Shown here in pieces: positions 10,630 to 21,630 of a stretch of 64,000 bases of DNA. Origin of the DNA: Fulvia fulva (lineage: Eukaryota > Ascomycota > Dothideomycetes > Mycosphaerellales > Mycosphaerellaceae); assembly GCF_020509005.1 (NCBI RefSeq), contig NC_063022.1, forward strand, positions 2,542,001 to 2,606,000, written 5' to 3'. The position numbers and the translations under genes are program-made. The notes beneath the pieces were generated by a model. It had not been told where the DNA came from. It was given only the letters and a program-made list of their open reading frames with translations, and did not search any database. The stretch's first letter is position 1; every line of letters starts with the position of its first letter.

Positions 10630-12517
10630 TGTTTTGTGCATTGCATGTCCTCCAGTCGGGACATCTCGTTTGTGCCACACGGGCCACATCTTAGGATCGT
10701 AGGGCACAGAGGTGCAGTGGGGTAGCTATTGCGGCTCCACCTCGTGCTTGCGCCTTCAGGTGGCTTGCAGGACTGAAAGTCTTGTTACTGCTAGCTGAGC
10801 CTTTCCAGAGAATCAGAAGGTTACACAGTCTCGGGTCGTGCTGGAACCTGCTGTGTGTGAATATGGGCAAGGGTAGTAATCGCCAGTAGAACAGCCATGA
10901 CGAACTGCATTGCAGTTGACAAGTCGTAAAGGCACTAAGGCGGAACAGTGTTTTCTCGCGAACATCTACTACTTGTCGAGTGGGGGTCCAGGTGTATTGC
11001 AGCGTTGATGAGTGCTTGGGCAGCACTGTGGAAGCCGTTACGAGACTGAATGGAGCGATACTGCCGAAGGAGCCGGAAGTGGTGGCTCTCACACGTGTTG
11101 CGGTACCATCGGATGCCTTTCGAAGGATCACGTCTTGACTCTTGGCTCGCATAGCTGCTTTTGTGTCCGCGGAAGGTTTGGCTATGAGCTGTGGAAGCTT
11201 ATTAGTGCAGACGCGCTGCACCAAGTTCAGATGTCGAAGCGAGATCACGTCTCGTGTTAGTAGCGCTTTCCTCTTACATGTAGCGTACAATACCAGGTAG
11301 GGCAGCTCAGACATCTCCACACTGCGTAGAGCGTACAGCGTACATGTAAGGATGACTCTCTTGTGTTAGCGATGCTCGTAAACCGGCCGTTTTCAGCATG
11401 TGTATTTGATGAAACCGGCTTGAGACTGCGTACGGGTGCGGTGGCTGCAGCGATCGTGGCGCGGGATGCTTGTCGTCGCTGCTATAGGCAGCTCACAGGC
11501 ATAATGCCATGTACACCGCCATAGATGGAAGTCGTTGTTGCGTTGTTCTGCAGAATGGAGAGCCACGCCAGCCACATAGAACGCCAGTGGCCGCTCCTTG
11601 TGGCTGCCACGCATCCAGAGTCGTTTGCAAATTGACATGGCGCTCGCTTCTGGAAGTCATCTTGTGTAGCGAGAGATGTTTGTGGTTAGTGGAGATGCAA
11701 AGGGAGCTCTGCCGAATCCTCCGCACGTGGCACAACATCGGTGATGCTGCCAAGCAGTGCTCTTTTGACCATTGGCGAGCATGTCTGGCTGAACGAGAGC
11801 TCCACCATTGGCTTGCGTAGATCCATCCCGCATCGGGACAAACGTGAGCAACACGTCGTCGCAGACACCTCTGCCTGCCATTGGAATATGGTCGGAATGA
11901 GCTCGATGCTGTGTCGATGTCACTGTAACGAGCCGCAGTCATGACGCGATGGTCGTGTGAAAATAGTCGTGTTGATGTATGAGGAAAGGCAGAAGTGCTT
12001 CTTGCCAGTGGAGATGAGGAGCGGAGCGGCATCGGCGGGGGGCCAGAACCTGCATGTGGTCAACGAGGCGCTGACACCAACAACAAGCCTGACGACTGCC
12101 ACCCCTGCAGCGTCTGGCGGGTACAGCACGACTACTGTGAGAACCTGAGAACTCTCTTGTCGAGTACAGTACCTGCACCGTCGTAGCGCATTTCACAGAC
12201 GACGACTCACTTGCCCTGCGCTTTGGCGGCTTGCACTATCATCAGACCTGAGATTGCAAGCTCAGCCTCCTAAACGCCATACTACCATTGCAATCGTCCG
12301 CATACTTTCTGCCTTGGAGACCACCTCCGACATACCCCGCCAGAAAGTCTTCGGCTGTGCAGGATATATATCTGGAACTTCGCCACTACCATCACAAGTT
12401 GTTTCGTCAGCAGCAGCGGCTTTGCGGAGACATCGCGCTTTCGAAGGAACGTTTCAATCTCTCCATCATCCACCAACCTAGGCAGACACATACCACAGCA
12501 GCATTACACCTTTCAAC
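10630..12517. other. 1.9 kb gene-poor region upstream of the metacaspase
   Basis: Open frames here on both strands are short, overlap one another and show no family motifs. An inverted repeat of TACATGTAAG arms lies at 11273-11350. The right end should hold the MCA1 promoter and 5' UTR. Confidence 0.45.
11273..11350. repeat. Inverted repeat with 10-bp arms
   Basis: CTTACATGTA at 11273-11282 and TACATGTAAG at 11341-11350 are exact reverse complements separated by 58 bp. Each arm contains the palindrome TACATGTA, and GCGTAC strings lie close to both arms. It could be a binding site pair or a remnant of a foldback element. Confidence 0.4.
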
Positions 12518-14372
12518 ATGTCGCAGTTCCCTGGCCAGGGCTATCACAACCAGTACCCTCCTCAGCAAGGATACGGCGCTCCTCCGCCTCCTCAGTACGG
12601 CGGCTATCCGTAAGACTCGACCCGAGAATGTGACGTAAGCTCGAGGATCTGACAAACAGAGCAGACAGCAGTACGGCGGACCGTCACCTCAACCTCCATA
12701 CAACAGCGGCTACGGCGCGCCACCTCCACCACAGTACGGCAATGGCTACCAGCAAGGGCCGCCGCCGCAACAGTTTCAGCAACCTCCACCACAGCAGTTC
12801 CAACAACCCCCTCCACAGCAAGGTATGTCGGATAACACGGAAGCTGTAGAGCGCCTCTGACCTGAGCTACAGGCTACGGCCGACCGCCTCCTCCACCTAC
12901 ACACTCGCAAGGATTCGGGCATGGCGCACCGAATGGCTACTCATTCCAATACTCGCAATGCACAGGCCGAAGGAAGGCGCTGCTGATCGGCATCAACTAT
13001 TTCGGCCAGCGAGGTCAGCTACGAGGATGTATCAACGATGTGAAGAACATGTCGACATATCTGAACGGTCACTTTGGATACAAGCGAGAAGACATGGTCA
13101 TCTTGACCGACGATCAGCAGAATCCCATGAGTCAGCCCACGAAGCAGAACATTCTAAGAGCGATGCATTGGCTGGTGAAGGATGCCAGGCCGAACGATTC
13201 GCTATTCTTTCACTACTCTGGCCATGGAGGTCAGACGAAAGATCTGGACGGCGACGAAGAGGATGGCTACGATGAGGTGATATACCCGGTGGACTTCAGG
13301 CAAGCGGGACATATCGTTGACGACGAGATGCACCGTATCATGTGAGTATTGTGAGTAGCACGGGAGGTACAGTACTGACAGAGGCAGGGTACAATCTCTT
13401 CAACCTGGAGTGCGGTTGACCGCTATCTTCGATTCATGCCACTCCGGCTCAGCCCTCGATCTCCCATACATCTACTCGACACAAGGCGTGCTCAAGGAGC
13501 CTAATCTCGCAAAAGAGGCTGGTCAAGGTCTGCTCGGTATTGTCTCGTCATACGCACGAGGCGACATTGGCGGTATTGCGTCGACTGCCATGGGTCTGTT
13601 TAAGAAAGCCACAAGCGGCGGGGACACCTACGAAAGGAACTTACGCACAAAGACGAGCCCTGCGGATGTCATAATGTGGAGTGGCAGCAAGGACAGCCAA
13701 ACATCGTATGTGGACCCCCAGTTTGGTGATGAACCTCACTTTATGGTGCCCGAACCTTACTTCCAGTCCATGGAAGTGTCTGCGTTTCAGCGACCGTCTA
13801 TCCTGCACAGAGACATGTGTGGCCGAGTGCTAGTGTGATCTTTTGTGGAGGGAGGCGTTGATGCTTTCAGCGAGGCGTTGGTGGCGTTGTTGCAGCGTTC
13901 AAGCGGAGTCGTTTTATGATGCCAAGATAGTGTACAACAAAACTCTCAAAGACGTCCTTCCACCTTGAAGAGCTCCATACGGAGCTGCTCCTTGGCGGAG
14001 GGGCGACGAGTTGCGTTGGATTTGTGGCATCGTAGAACGACGGACAACCCCCTCTCGAACGTCGACGCCTTCGAAGGAAGTTCTACCATTGGAGACATGT
14101 GCTGACCTTTTCTCTCTAATAGGCAAGACGCAAATATCGCCGGCCAAGCCACTGGCGCCATGTCGTGGGCGTTCATCACAGCACTGAAGAAGCAGCCCCA
14201 GCAATCCTACGTGCAGCTCCTGAACAGCATTCGCGACGAATTGGAGGGCAGGTACTCGCAGAAGCCGCAATTGTCATGCTCCCATCCTTTAGGTGAGCCC
14301 CAATGCACTACCTGTACAACCACTGTTTGACTGACGGTCGTCTCAGACACCAACATTTTGTATGTGATGTAA
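12518..14372 (+). CDS. MCA1: Metacaspase (type I, Pro/Gln-rich prodomain)
   Basis: Calcium-dependent Arg/Lys-specific cysteine protease linked to proteostasis, ageing and cell death. Six exons: 12518-12609, 12665-12822, 12873-13341, 13388-13705, 14123-14292 and 14347-14372, giving 410 residues. The prodomain (residues 1-110) is made of [14 protein letters not shown] and QQFQQPPPQ repeats. The p20 core starts at [12 protein letters not shown]. The catalytic dyad is His200 in HYSGHGG and Cys256 in FDSCHSGS. The p10 part ([17 protein letters not shown]) and the TNILYVM terminus match fungal metacaspases. The fourth intron is 417 nt, several times the others. Without its removal translation ends after about 44 extra residues, losing p10. 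Confidence 0.93.
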
Positions 14373-15296
14373 AAGCTTTGTACCGCGAGAGCATTGAGGC
14401 ATGAGATGGACACGACATCGATAAAAGGGGATTGGGTATGATTGGCACGTTCATGAACATTCTGAGATACCAGCCGAGTTGATGCTCTTGTGCCGTAGGC
14501 GGCATACTGTGTAGGAGAAGGCGTTTGTAGGTGAACGATGGCTTTGGCCGCTGTCTCGCTTTTCCCACCAAGCTACTACAACAGATCTCGCGCTTTCGAG
14601 CCGTCTCTTTGCGGGTCTCGAGATCGTTATACCAAATCCAAGAGTCTCGGGCACAGCAGTTTGCCACGAGGGTCGTACAGCATACAAGCGGCGTCAACGT
14701 GGAACACACGTGCCAAGAATAGAGACGGTGACAAGGGTTTCTGAAGCTTGTTCCATGGTCAACATCCCTGTCATCAACGTCCAGCTGAACTTTGAAGCTC
14801 AGGCAGGCAGGCGCCCACTCGAAGCGCTTGAGGTCGCTACCTCAGCTCTCGATTGCTTACAGTAACAGCAAACGCCAACACGATGAGTAAAGACCCCGCA
14901 CGCCATTACCACAAACCACATTCACATCGTCTCTTTGTTTGCACTGTATAAACATCCTTTCCATTCACCACGGTGTGTGTCATTGTTACACCTCAAAGCC
15001 TCTCAGACTTGGAAGTACATACATGTCGTCTACACACAAAACACAATGCTTTCAGCTGGTTCAGCGAGTGCTGCACTTTACGTCAACAAGTCTTTCACTA
15101 CACCATGATTTCTGGATCCTGCCTCCAGGGCTGACAGAAGTGGGTTGCATCGAGTTGAAACTTTGCTAATAGCAGTTTCCCTCAGGCGTCGAGTTGAGCT
15201 TTCCATACTCTAGGCCGTTTCCAGCATCCTCTTCTCTTTTGCAGTCCAAACACTGCGAGCGTGTTGCACATTTCAGCGAATCTGGACGGAGTTATT
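14373..15296. other. Intergenic region between MCA1 and the GH43 gene
   Basis: Contains the MCA1 3' UTR and the GH43 promoter by position. No supported gene; small open frames on both strands lack motifs. Confidence 0.5.
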
Positions 15297-16865
15297 ATGG
15301 CATCAAATATGCTACATTCCTCGCCTGCGCGCGGCTCGGCGTCCGCTGCTTCCTCCGCACCTCAGCCTGGACAACATGTGGAAGCTGCAACCTCTTCATC
15401 TGATACCTCACAAGGCACGCGATCACGAGACAGCTTGGAACGAGAATATGGAAGCGACAGTCTTAAGCCACCCGCTATGCAGCCTACGGAACCGATATCG
15501 CTGCATCAACAGCAACAACAAGAAGAACAGCAGTCATTACCACCACCACCAGCAACACAGTCTTTCTACCAGAGGTACTTCACAAAGCAAGACGACTCGA
15601 GTAGCGACACAGAGAAGAAAACAGACTCGAGACATTTCTCCCTTCTAGCTATCGGGTCCATAGTATCCACGGTCATGGTTCTGCTCGTGTTTGCAGGCAT
15701 CATCGCTGCTGCTGTGGCGCTGAGTGTTAGGAAGCCTCGACCTGCGGATGAAGGATCTGACAAGCATGAGGCACCGATCAGACTAGCGATCCCATTCAAC
15801 TTCCCCGATCCGGGATTGTTATACGACAATGGCACATACTATGCTTTCGCCACCACCAACGCAGCTGGAGTGCTCAACTACCCAGACAAGGCCAACAACG
15901 CGAGTCAGTACACCGTCGACTTTGGTCTGGCGAATGTGCAGCTAGCGACGTCCACCAACTTCGTCAACTGGACTGTTGCTCCACTAAGTGCGCAACCTCT
16001 TCCAGCAGAAGGGAAGTGGACTCAGCTGGCACAGAAGGCTGCGAACCCAGCAAAAGTCACCAAACCAAAGATCTCGAGCACATGGGCCCCAGCAGTCATA
16101 CGCCGAGCAGATGGCAAGTTCATCATGTACTACTCCGCAGCGCCTGGCTTCAAAGTTTCCTACAAGGTCAATCATCCTCACCCACATTGCATCGGTGCGG
16201 CGGTCTCCACTGGCGACTCCCCAGCCGGACCCTACGAGCCTCTGCCCGAGAGCCTCACTTGCCCGTGGGAACAAGGCGGCGCTATCGACCCAGAAGCCTT
16301 CCGTGACCCATCAAACGGCAAGCTCTACCTTGTCTACAAGATCGATGGTAACAACATCGGCTCGGGAGGAGCTTGCGGCAACACTGTCTCGCCAATTCAG
16401 AAGACACCAATCATGCTCCAGGAGATGGCAGACGATGCGGTTACGAAGGCCGGCGAACCAATTGAGATCTTCACCAACGAGAAGCAGGACGGACCGCTGG
16501 TCGAAGCACCTGTCCTCGCGCAGTCACCAGAGGGTTTGTACTTTCTGTTCTTCAGCTCGGGCTGTACGAGATTGGACACGTACGCTCTCGAATATGCTAC
16601 CGCCACACATATCAGAGGGCCGTACACGCGAGTAGACAAGAAGTTGCTCAAGACAGGAGACTGGGGTCTGGAGGCACCAGGCTCGGTCGGGATTGCAGAA
16701 GATGGGAACGGCGGTTGGAGCATGGCGTTTCATGCGAGAGTCAACTATGGGGAAGTTGGGAGAGTACGAGCCATGTTCACGACCAAGCTGAAGTTCGCGG
16801 GAACACAGGTCTGCATGGAGAGGGACGAGGAGACGGTCGACTTACAGCAGCACGACAGCGAATAG
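15297..16865 (+). CDS. Membrane-anchored glycoside hydrolase family 43 protein
   Basis: A 522-residue intronless frame; I start at the ATG at 15297 because the longer frame begins with GTG. Residues 1-113 are hydrophilic with a Gln run. Residues about 114-143 are one hydrophobic helix, and the rest is a five-bladed beta-propeller of the GH43 type, so the topology looks like a type II membrane protein with an outside catalytic domain. The GH43 triad is visible: Asp in FPDPGLLYDNGTYY (base), Asp in GGAIDPEAFRD (pKa modulator) and Glu in VEAPVL (acid). Likely substrates are arabinan or arabinoxylan side chains, but family membership alone does not fix this. Several N-x-T/S sites lie in the propeller. 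A tail-less fungal secreted GH43 would normally have a cleavable signal, so the anchor is unusual. Confidence 0.88.
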   Translation: MASNMLHSSPARGSASAASSAPQPGQHVEAATSSSDTSQGTRSRDSLEREYGSDSLKPPAMQPTEPISLHQQQQQEEQQSLPPPPATQSFYQRYFTKQDDSSSDTEKKTDSRHFSLLAIGSIVSTVMVLLVFAGIIAAAVALSVRKPRPADEGSDKHEAPIRLAIPFNFPDPGLLYDNGTYYAFATTNAAGVLNYPDKANNASQYTVDFGLANVQLATSTNFVNWTVAPLSAQPLPAEGKWTQLAQKAANPAKVTKPKISSTWAPAVIRRADGKFIMYYSAAPGFKVSYKVNHPHPHCIGAAVSTGDSPAGPYEPLPESLTCPWEQGGAIDPEAFRDPSNGKLYLVYKIDGNNIGSGGACGNTVSPIQKTPIMLQEMADDAVTKAGEPIEIFTNEKQDGPLVEAPVLAQSPEGLYFLFFSSGCTRLDTYALEYATATHIRGPYTRVDKKLLKTGDWGLEAPGSVGIAEDGNGGWSMAFHARVNYGEVGRVRAMFTTKLKFAGTQVCMERDEETVDLQQHDSE

Positions 16866-17527
16866 TGGCAGCGTGGAACTTGGCGCGATTGATCCGGAGT
16901 TTGCTCTATGACTTTGATGGGAGATGAGCGATGATACCCCTTTTTGGTTTCTTATTACGTACGACTTCGCTCCAGTGTGAGAGACAGAATAATATTGTCT
17001 CTACTCTGTAACCCCAACATCAGTCCAGCTTTACCACTGAGCGTGGAGTAAAACGCACAATAGTCATGAACCGAGCTGCTGTCGCACGTAGCATCTTCGA
17101 GCCCACATCGGCCATGTCTCGCGGCGAGTCCTCCGTCCAAGCCCTATCGCAGCTGAGGAGGGAGCGTGCTGGTGGATCGGTCATCAGCTGACGAATGGGA
17201 AGATGGGGCCAGGGGTATGATCCTGCTTGATGCTATCGCATAAGACTGGTTCTTTCACCAAGTATACAGCCTGAACACTTATTGGTGAACTCGCCGGGGC
17301 CGTGCTGTGATGATCTGATCTTGAAGATCGATTACTGTGTTGCAGCTCTCGCTCTTGACCTTGGATTTACCTGCCAAGCTGGGCAATAAGCACTGAGACG
17401 TTGGTCCGGCTGTGAAATGTTCCACCAGTCGTGCAGACGAAAAGCAATATATCGGGGTATCTCTGTATCAAAACGCTCAAACCAATCAACAAATCCCGCC
17501 TGCCTCGAAGCCTAATGCATAGTTGCC
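16866..17527. other. Intergenic region between GH43 and VPS71 genes
   Basis: Convergent 3' ends flank it. I see no coding frame or RNA gene with support. Confidence 0.5.
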
Positions 17528-18455
17528 TCAAGCATAGAACTTCAAACACTTATGCTCATCATGCGTATCCTTACAATGCACGCTGCACGTCATGTTCCCG
17601 CACTTCATACACTTGACTCTTCCCCAATACCCACAAATCTCGCAGAACTTCCTCGGCGGCGGTGCGCTGGCGGGTGGAGGCGCGGATCGTGCTTGGTTGT
17701 AGGTCAATGGTGGGGCGTTTAGGAGTGCGTCCATCTCGGCTTGGGAGGGGAGAGGCGGAATGCTGGAGTCTGTCTCGTCCGTTTCGACATCCATCAGGAA
17801 GGTTTCGGTCAGGGCTGATGTGGATTGTTGTTGTAGAAGTGCTGGCGGCGCTGGACCAGACGGAGCCGGACTTCCGCTCATACTGCTTTCTTCTCGTTGT
17901 GGTTTCCGTCGTGCGAGGGGTGTTTTGCTCGCTCTGTGTGTAGCCGTAGCTTGTGGCTCGACATCGCCATCTCGTCGTCCTGTCCTCGCGATCTCTGCTT
18001 CTTCATCGTCCAGATAATGCGCAAAGGTCTTCCCGCTGGCTAGGATCTTCTTCGTGCCTGGTGTCTTTCCAGCTCGATGCAAGCCTCCCGTGCTCTGGGA
18101 CTTCTTCGGTATAGGTATCTGCACGTCCTTTGCGCTGTCACTGTTCAAGTCCTTGATCTTTCGCTCGACTTCGCGTTGTTGTCTGGCGCTGAGTGCTTCT
18201 TTCTGGCTTTCGCTTTGGTTTAGACCCGTCGTTCGTGATCGTTTTCGATTCGTAGTGCCCCAGTCTTTCGATGGATCGACGACAGGTCCCGAGACTGCCA
18301 CATAAGTGAATCCCGGAGCCCTGAAAGAGGCATGTCAGTCTATAACATGCACTTTCATTTCTGCTCGTGTCTGCAAGACAGTCTTACTGCCGGTTCGTCG
18401 CTATCGGCAACTCCTCGATGTGCGGCGTTCGAAACCGTAACGCGCCTGTCGCCAT
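17528..18455 (-). CDS. VPS71: HIT zinc-finger subunit of the SWR1 chromatin remodeller (Vps71/ZNHIT1-like)
   Basis: SWR1 replaces H2A with H2A.Z in nucleosomes; Vps71 is needed for that exchange. Exon 1 (18455-18388) and exon 2 (18320-17528) join over a 67-nt intron with GTAAGA donor. The join completes LPIATNRQAPGFTYVAVSGP, the conserved N-terminus. Total 286 residues. The C-terminus carries the HIT zinc finger: CEIC, CMKC, CSVHC, H and a final HKC, all metal ligands in place. The middle is basic and Ser/Pro-rich and probably disordered. The ATG at 18455 is chosen because the exon 2 ATG would drop the conserved N-terminal motif. Confidence 0.93.
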
Positions 18456-19043
18456 CGTGTCTCAACCAGTCACAAACATCGGCTTAATGATGCACTTTCG
18501 CAAGACCTCACACAAGGCAAGTCATCGAGAGTTCGGCTCGGCAAAGCTTAGCGCAAGACCCTGTATGAAACAGCAGGTTCGCCTTGCCGAGGTCAGCCCT
18601 TCGACAGACAATCAATTCTGCACGTCATTTCACGCAGGCAGAGTCATCAAGTGGACGCAGTGCATTCACCCGGAGATGTTGCGCGCACATGCTGTCCGAA
18701 GTCACCCGATCATCCATCGACAGCGTGGATGAACAATTTTCGTGGGAAGCTGTGATGAGGGCAGACGCGGCTGTAGGGAGGCATCATGGTGGGGCAGCTC
18801 AGCGCAGAGACTCGAAGAGGGACTGGATGCATCGCGGTAATAAGATACCTGTACATCTTCTGCTTGATCAGCACTGTAGCTATTTGATCCTGTTTCCCCA
18901 CCTTTCACAGCTCTCGTGTCAATTATCTTGTGGACGACGCAAACAACATCACGCGAGCAAATACGTAGCCATCTTGAGGCTTGAGAACAACGACGAGAGC
19001 AGCGCTGTCTTCCTCGGCTATACCACTACGCAAACGAGCAACC
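18456..19043. other. Divergent intergenic region between VPS71 and the thioesterase gene
   Basis: Shared upstream region of two divergently transcribed genes. An in-frame ATG at 18981 could lengthen the thioesterase by 21 residues with a Thr/Ser/Arg-rich leader. Nothing else is supported. Confidence 0.5.
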
Positions 19044-20001
19044 ATGTCGGCCATAAAGAGACGCATGACTTTACCATCGGAACCGAAACGCGAAGATCCA
19101 ATCTACAAGCCAGCAGAGAAGCCGGTCTCGCAGCCAGATCATGGAGCAGCGTTCATTCTGGTGCATGGCCTTGGAGATACTGCTGAGGGCCTTGAGAGTA
19201 AGACAGCAGTGGTACTGCATACTTGAAGCAGCAGGCTGACCACAGCAATGCATAGACATCGCAGACCAGTTCCAGCAAAATCACAAACTGCCTTATGTGC
19301 ACTGGATAATACCGAACGCAATGGAGAATCGGGACGCCATGGTACGTATACACGAACCTCAGGTCTCAATCCACCCCACCAAGACCTGCACATGAACTCT
19401 CTCACATCTCACGTCACCCACTCAGAAGCCAACGCTGACCCTTTCCTCTTCACAGACAACAGCCTGGTACACCCCCAACGCCTTCTCCGCCTTCCCCCCC
19501 AACCGCCCCGACCTCGCCCCCTCCGAAGACATCGACGGCCTCTCCACCTCCATATCCTACCTCGAATCCCTCATCGATGCCTGCGTCCGCAAAGGAATCC
19601 CACCCCAACGCATAATCCTCGGCGGCTTCTCCCAAGGCTGCGCCCTCTCCCTCCTGTTGGACCTCACCTCAAAAAATTACGCCGGCAAGCTCGGCGCCAT
19701 CGTCGGCTTAATGGGCTACCTGCCCCTAGCAGAAGGACGGGCATTGTGGGATTTGCGAGCGAAAGCGGGGTTGCCGATCGATCATGGGGATGTTCCGATC
19801 TTTCTGGCGAGGGGAAAGGAGGATAAGATGATTCCGGGGAGGGTGTGGAAGAGGACGGTGGAGAAGTTGGAGGAGTTGGGGGTTGGGAAGGATCATTTGG
19901 AGGTTAGGGAGTATGAGGGGTTGGGGCATGGGTTGAGTGGACGGGTGCTGGGGGATGTGTGTGGGTTTGTTGAGAGGTATGTGCCGGCTTTGGAGGATTA
20001 G
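19044..20001 (+). CDS. APT1: Acyl-protein thioesterase / lysophospholipase-like serine hydrolase
   Basis: Removes palmitoyl groups from cysteines of G-alpha, Ras-like and other proteins. Three exons, 19044-19197, 19256-19341 and 19456-20001 (introns of 58 and 114 nt), give 261 residues of the alpha/beta-hydrolase fold. Early motif: AFILVHGLGDTAEG, with the oxyanion loop. The nucleophile is Ser in GGFSQG, followed by Asp in KEDKMIPG and His in GLGHGLSG, a complete triad. WIIPNAM and the TTAWY turn match the APT family. The splice joins restore GLENIADQF and RDAMTTAWY exactly. Cytosolic by the lack of a signal. An upstream in-frame ATG at 18981 would add a leader that could be mitochondrial. 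Confidence 0.93.
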
Positions 20002-20178
20002 GATGGAAGGATGGAGACAGTGTGAGGATGAAGGATGTGAACATTTCTGCTCAGATGTTCAGCCTGTTGGAAGATCATTAGTTCTGGTGGTACAAGCTTC
20101 GCTTAACTGTCAAAACGTGCTACACTGCGGCGTGTGGGACGTGTCCATCGATCTGACAACAAAGGTCCATACGACTGA

Positions 20179-21630
20179 CTATGCAGCTTTCATCCTCTTC
20201 CCCCCTCCTTTCCTCCACAACCACACTGCCTCCGTAGCATAAGCCTTAGCACTAACATGCCTCCCACCATCCACACCGGTCCCCTCACTCTCACTGATCA
20301 AAATCGGAATGACCTGCAGCCTCTCAACCTCATGCCAGAGTCCTCTAGCCAGCTCGCTGAAAGCATCCTGCTGTCCCTGCAAAATCTCAACTCCCGCAAC
20401 TTCCGCCTCAGCACCGGGCGAATCGCCGAACTCGCCTTTACTCAACCGATACAACACCCTCCCCAGCGTCTGGAACGCAATACTCCGTTGCGCAGCGTAA
20501 CTTGAGCGCGCGAGATGCGCAAGTTCGGCAATGGTATAGCCCGCTGAATCTGGGGCTTCGCCATGGTGATGGAGACCTTGCGTTACGGGGATTGAGGCGG
20601 CTTCACGGGGTGGGATGAGCCGGCCGTGGAAGTCGAAGCGGATGTCTTTTGCGCTGAAGGCGGTGGCTGAGGGGTCGTAGGAGCCGTGATCGCCGGAGGT
20701 GGAGGAGGTCTGCATCCATTCGAGTTTGCTGGGGTCGGAGGGGAGGGAGGGGAAGTATTTCTGGTGGAGGTCTGAGAGGAAGGTGTCCGAAGAGGGGTCG
20801 AGGGATGGTGGTTGCGGTGGGCGTGGGAAGTGGACTGTGTCGTGGGGCAGGGATGAGGTTGTGGCGTGGTCGTGTTGATTGTGGTCATTGGATGGGTGGT
20901 CACCCTCTGCTTCTGCTTCTGGTTCTTCTTCAAATCTGGCTGTCTTTGCTGGCTTGGCGTCAGGCTTCGGGTTGGATGTTGATGTTTGCTGTCGATGGCT
21001 TGAATCAGGTTCTGGACCGGAGCCTTTGTCGTCTTTGATTGGTGCTGTTGACACAGACTCAGATGGTCCCGTCACAATCGAAAGGTCGACTTCTTCGCTG
21101 CCGCTCTCGACGTTGGACCTCAACAGCGCGTTCTGGGCGCTTTGAATCTTGGACCTTTGCAGCAACTTTTGGACCAGCTCCGGGCTCAGGCTGCTGAGAA
21201 GTTCTCGCCTTTCTTCTTCAATCTCGTCAGCAGACATCTCCGCCATCTTCTGACGATTCTCCTGGTCTATCCGCTCCTTCTCCTCTTCCTCCCAGGATTT
21301 TGCTTTGCCACTCGCATGACTGCCCGATATTTGAGCAGGTGCAAATGCGGCAGAGGAGGCTTCTACTGCAGGCTGACCTGACACAACAGTAGTCTGATCA
21401 ACACTTTTGGTGGCCTTTCGCTGCTTGAACCTGCTCTCTACGTTGCGCTTTTTGTGCTCTGGGAAGCCACTTTTGCTCTTCAGCGACGGCAGACTGGGTG
21501 GCTTAGGCGCGGCAGGCTGACGTTCCAACACGTCGCCAACAAACGCGCCTGGCAGTGTCGCTGAATGCTGAGCCGCATCATGCTCATCGTCTGAGCCCAG
21601 GTCGAGCTCGAAGCGTTCGCCTCTTATCAT
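20179..21630 (-). CDS. RBA50: RPAP1/Rba50-like RNA polymerase II assembly factor
   Basis: RPAP1 family proteins help assemble and import RNA polymerase II. Intronless frame; the ATG at 21630 begins MIRGERFELDLGSDDE, the conserved N-terminus, and gives 483 residues. The open frame extends 36 codons further upstream but this lacks family character. The RPAP1 N-terminal motif lies around residues 130-175 (ENRQKMAEMSADEIEEERRE, then LLSSLSPELVQKLLQRS). The RPAP1 C-terminal motif lies at about 330-400 (IRFDFHGRLIPP, then the helix TIAELAHLARSSYAAQRSIAF). The region between is acidic, His/Pro-rich and disordered. It converges on the thioesterase gene with only 177 bp between stops. Confidence 0.9.
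   Translation of the reverse strand: MIRGERFELDLGSDDEHDAAQHSATLPGAFVGDVLERQPAAPKPPSLPSLKSKSGFPEHKKRNVESRFKQRKATKSVDQTTVVSGQPAVEASSAAFAPAQISGSHASGKAKSWEEEEKERIDQENRQKMAEMSADEIEEERRELLSSLSPELVQKLLQRSKIQSAQNALLRSNVESGSEEVDLSIVTGPSESVSTAPIKDDKGSGPEPDSSHRQQTSTSNPKPDAKPAKTARFEEEPEAEAEGDHPSNDHNQHDHATTSSLPHDTVHFPRPPQPPSLDPSSDTFLSDLHQKYFPSLPSDPSKLEWMQTSSTSGDHGSYDPSATAFSAKDIRFDFHGRLIPPREAASIPVTQGLHHHGEAPDSAGYTIAELAHLARSSYAAQRSIAFQTLGRVLYRLSKGEFGDSPGAEAEVAGVEILQGQQDAFSELARGLWHEVERLQVIPILISESEGTGVDGGRHVSAKAYATEAVWLWRKGGGKRMKAA

Noticed and set aside
10691..12032. Two minus-strand open frames of about 180-210 codons upstream of the metacaspase
   Set aside because: They have no family motif, odd composition, and overlap frames on the other strand. 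Most likely chance.
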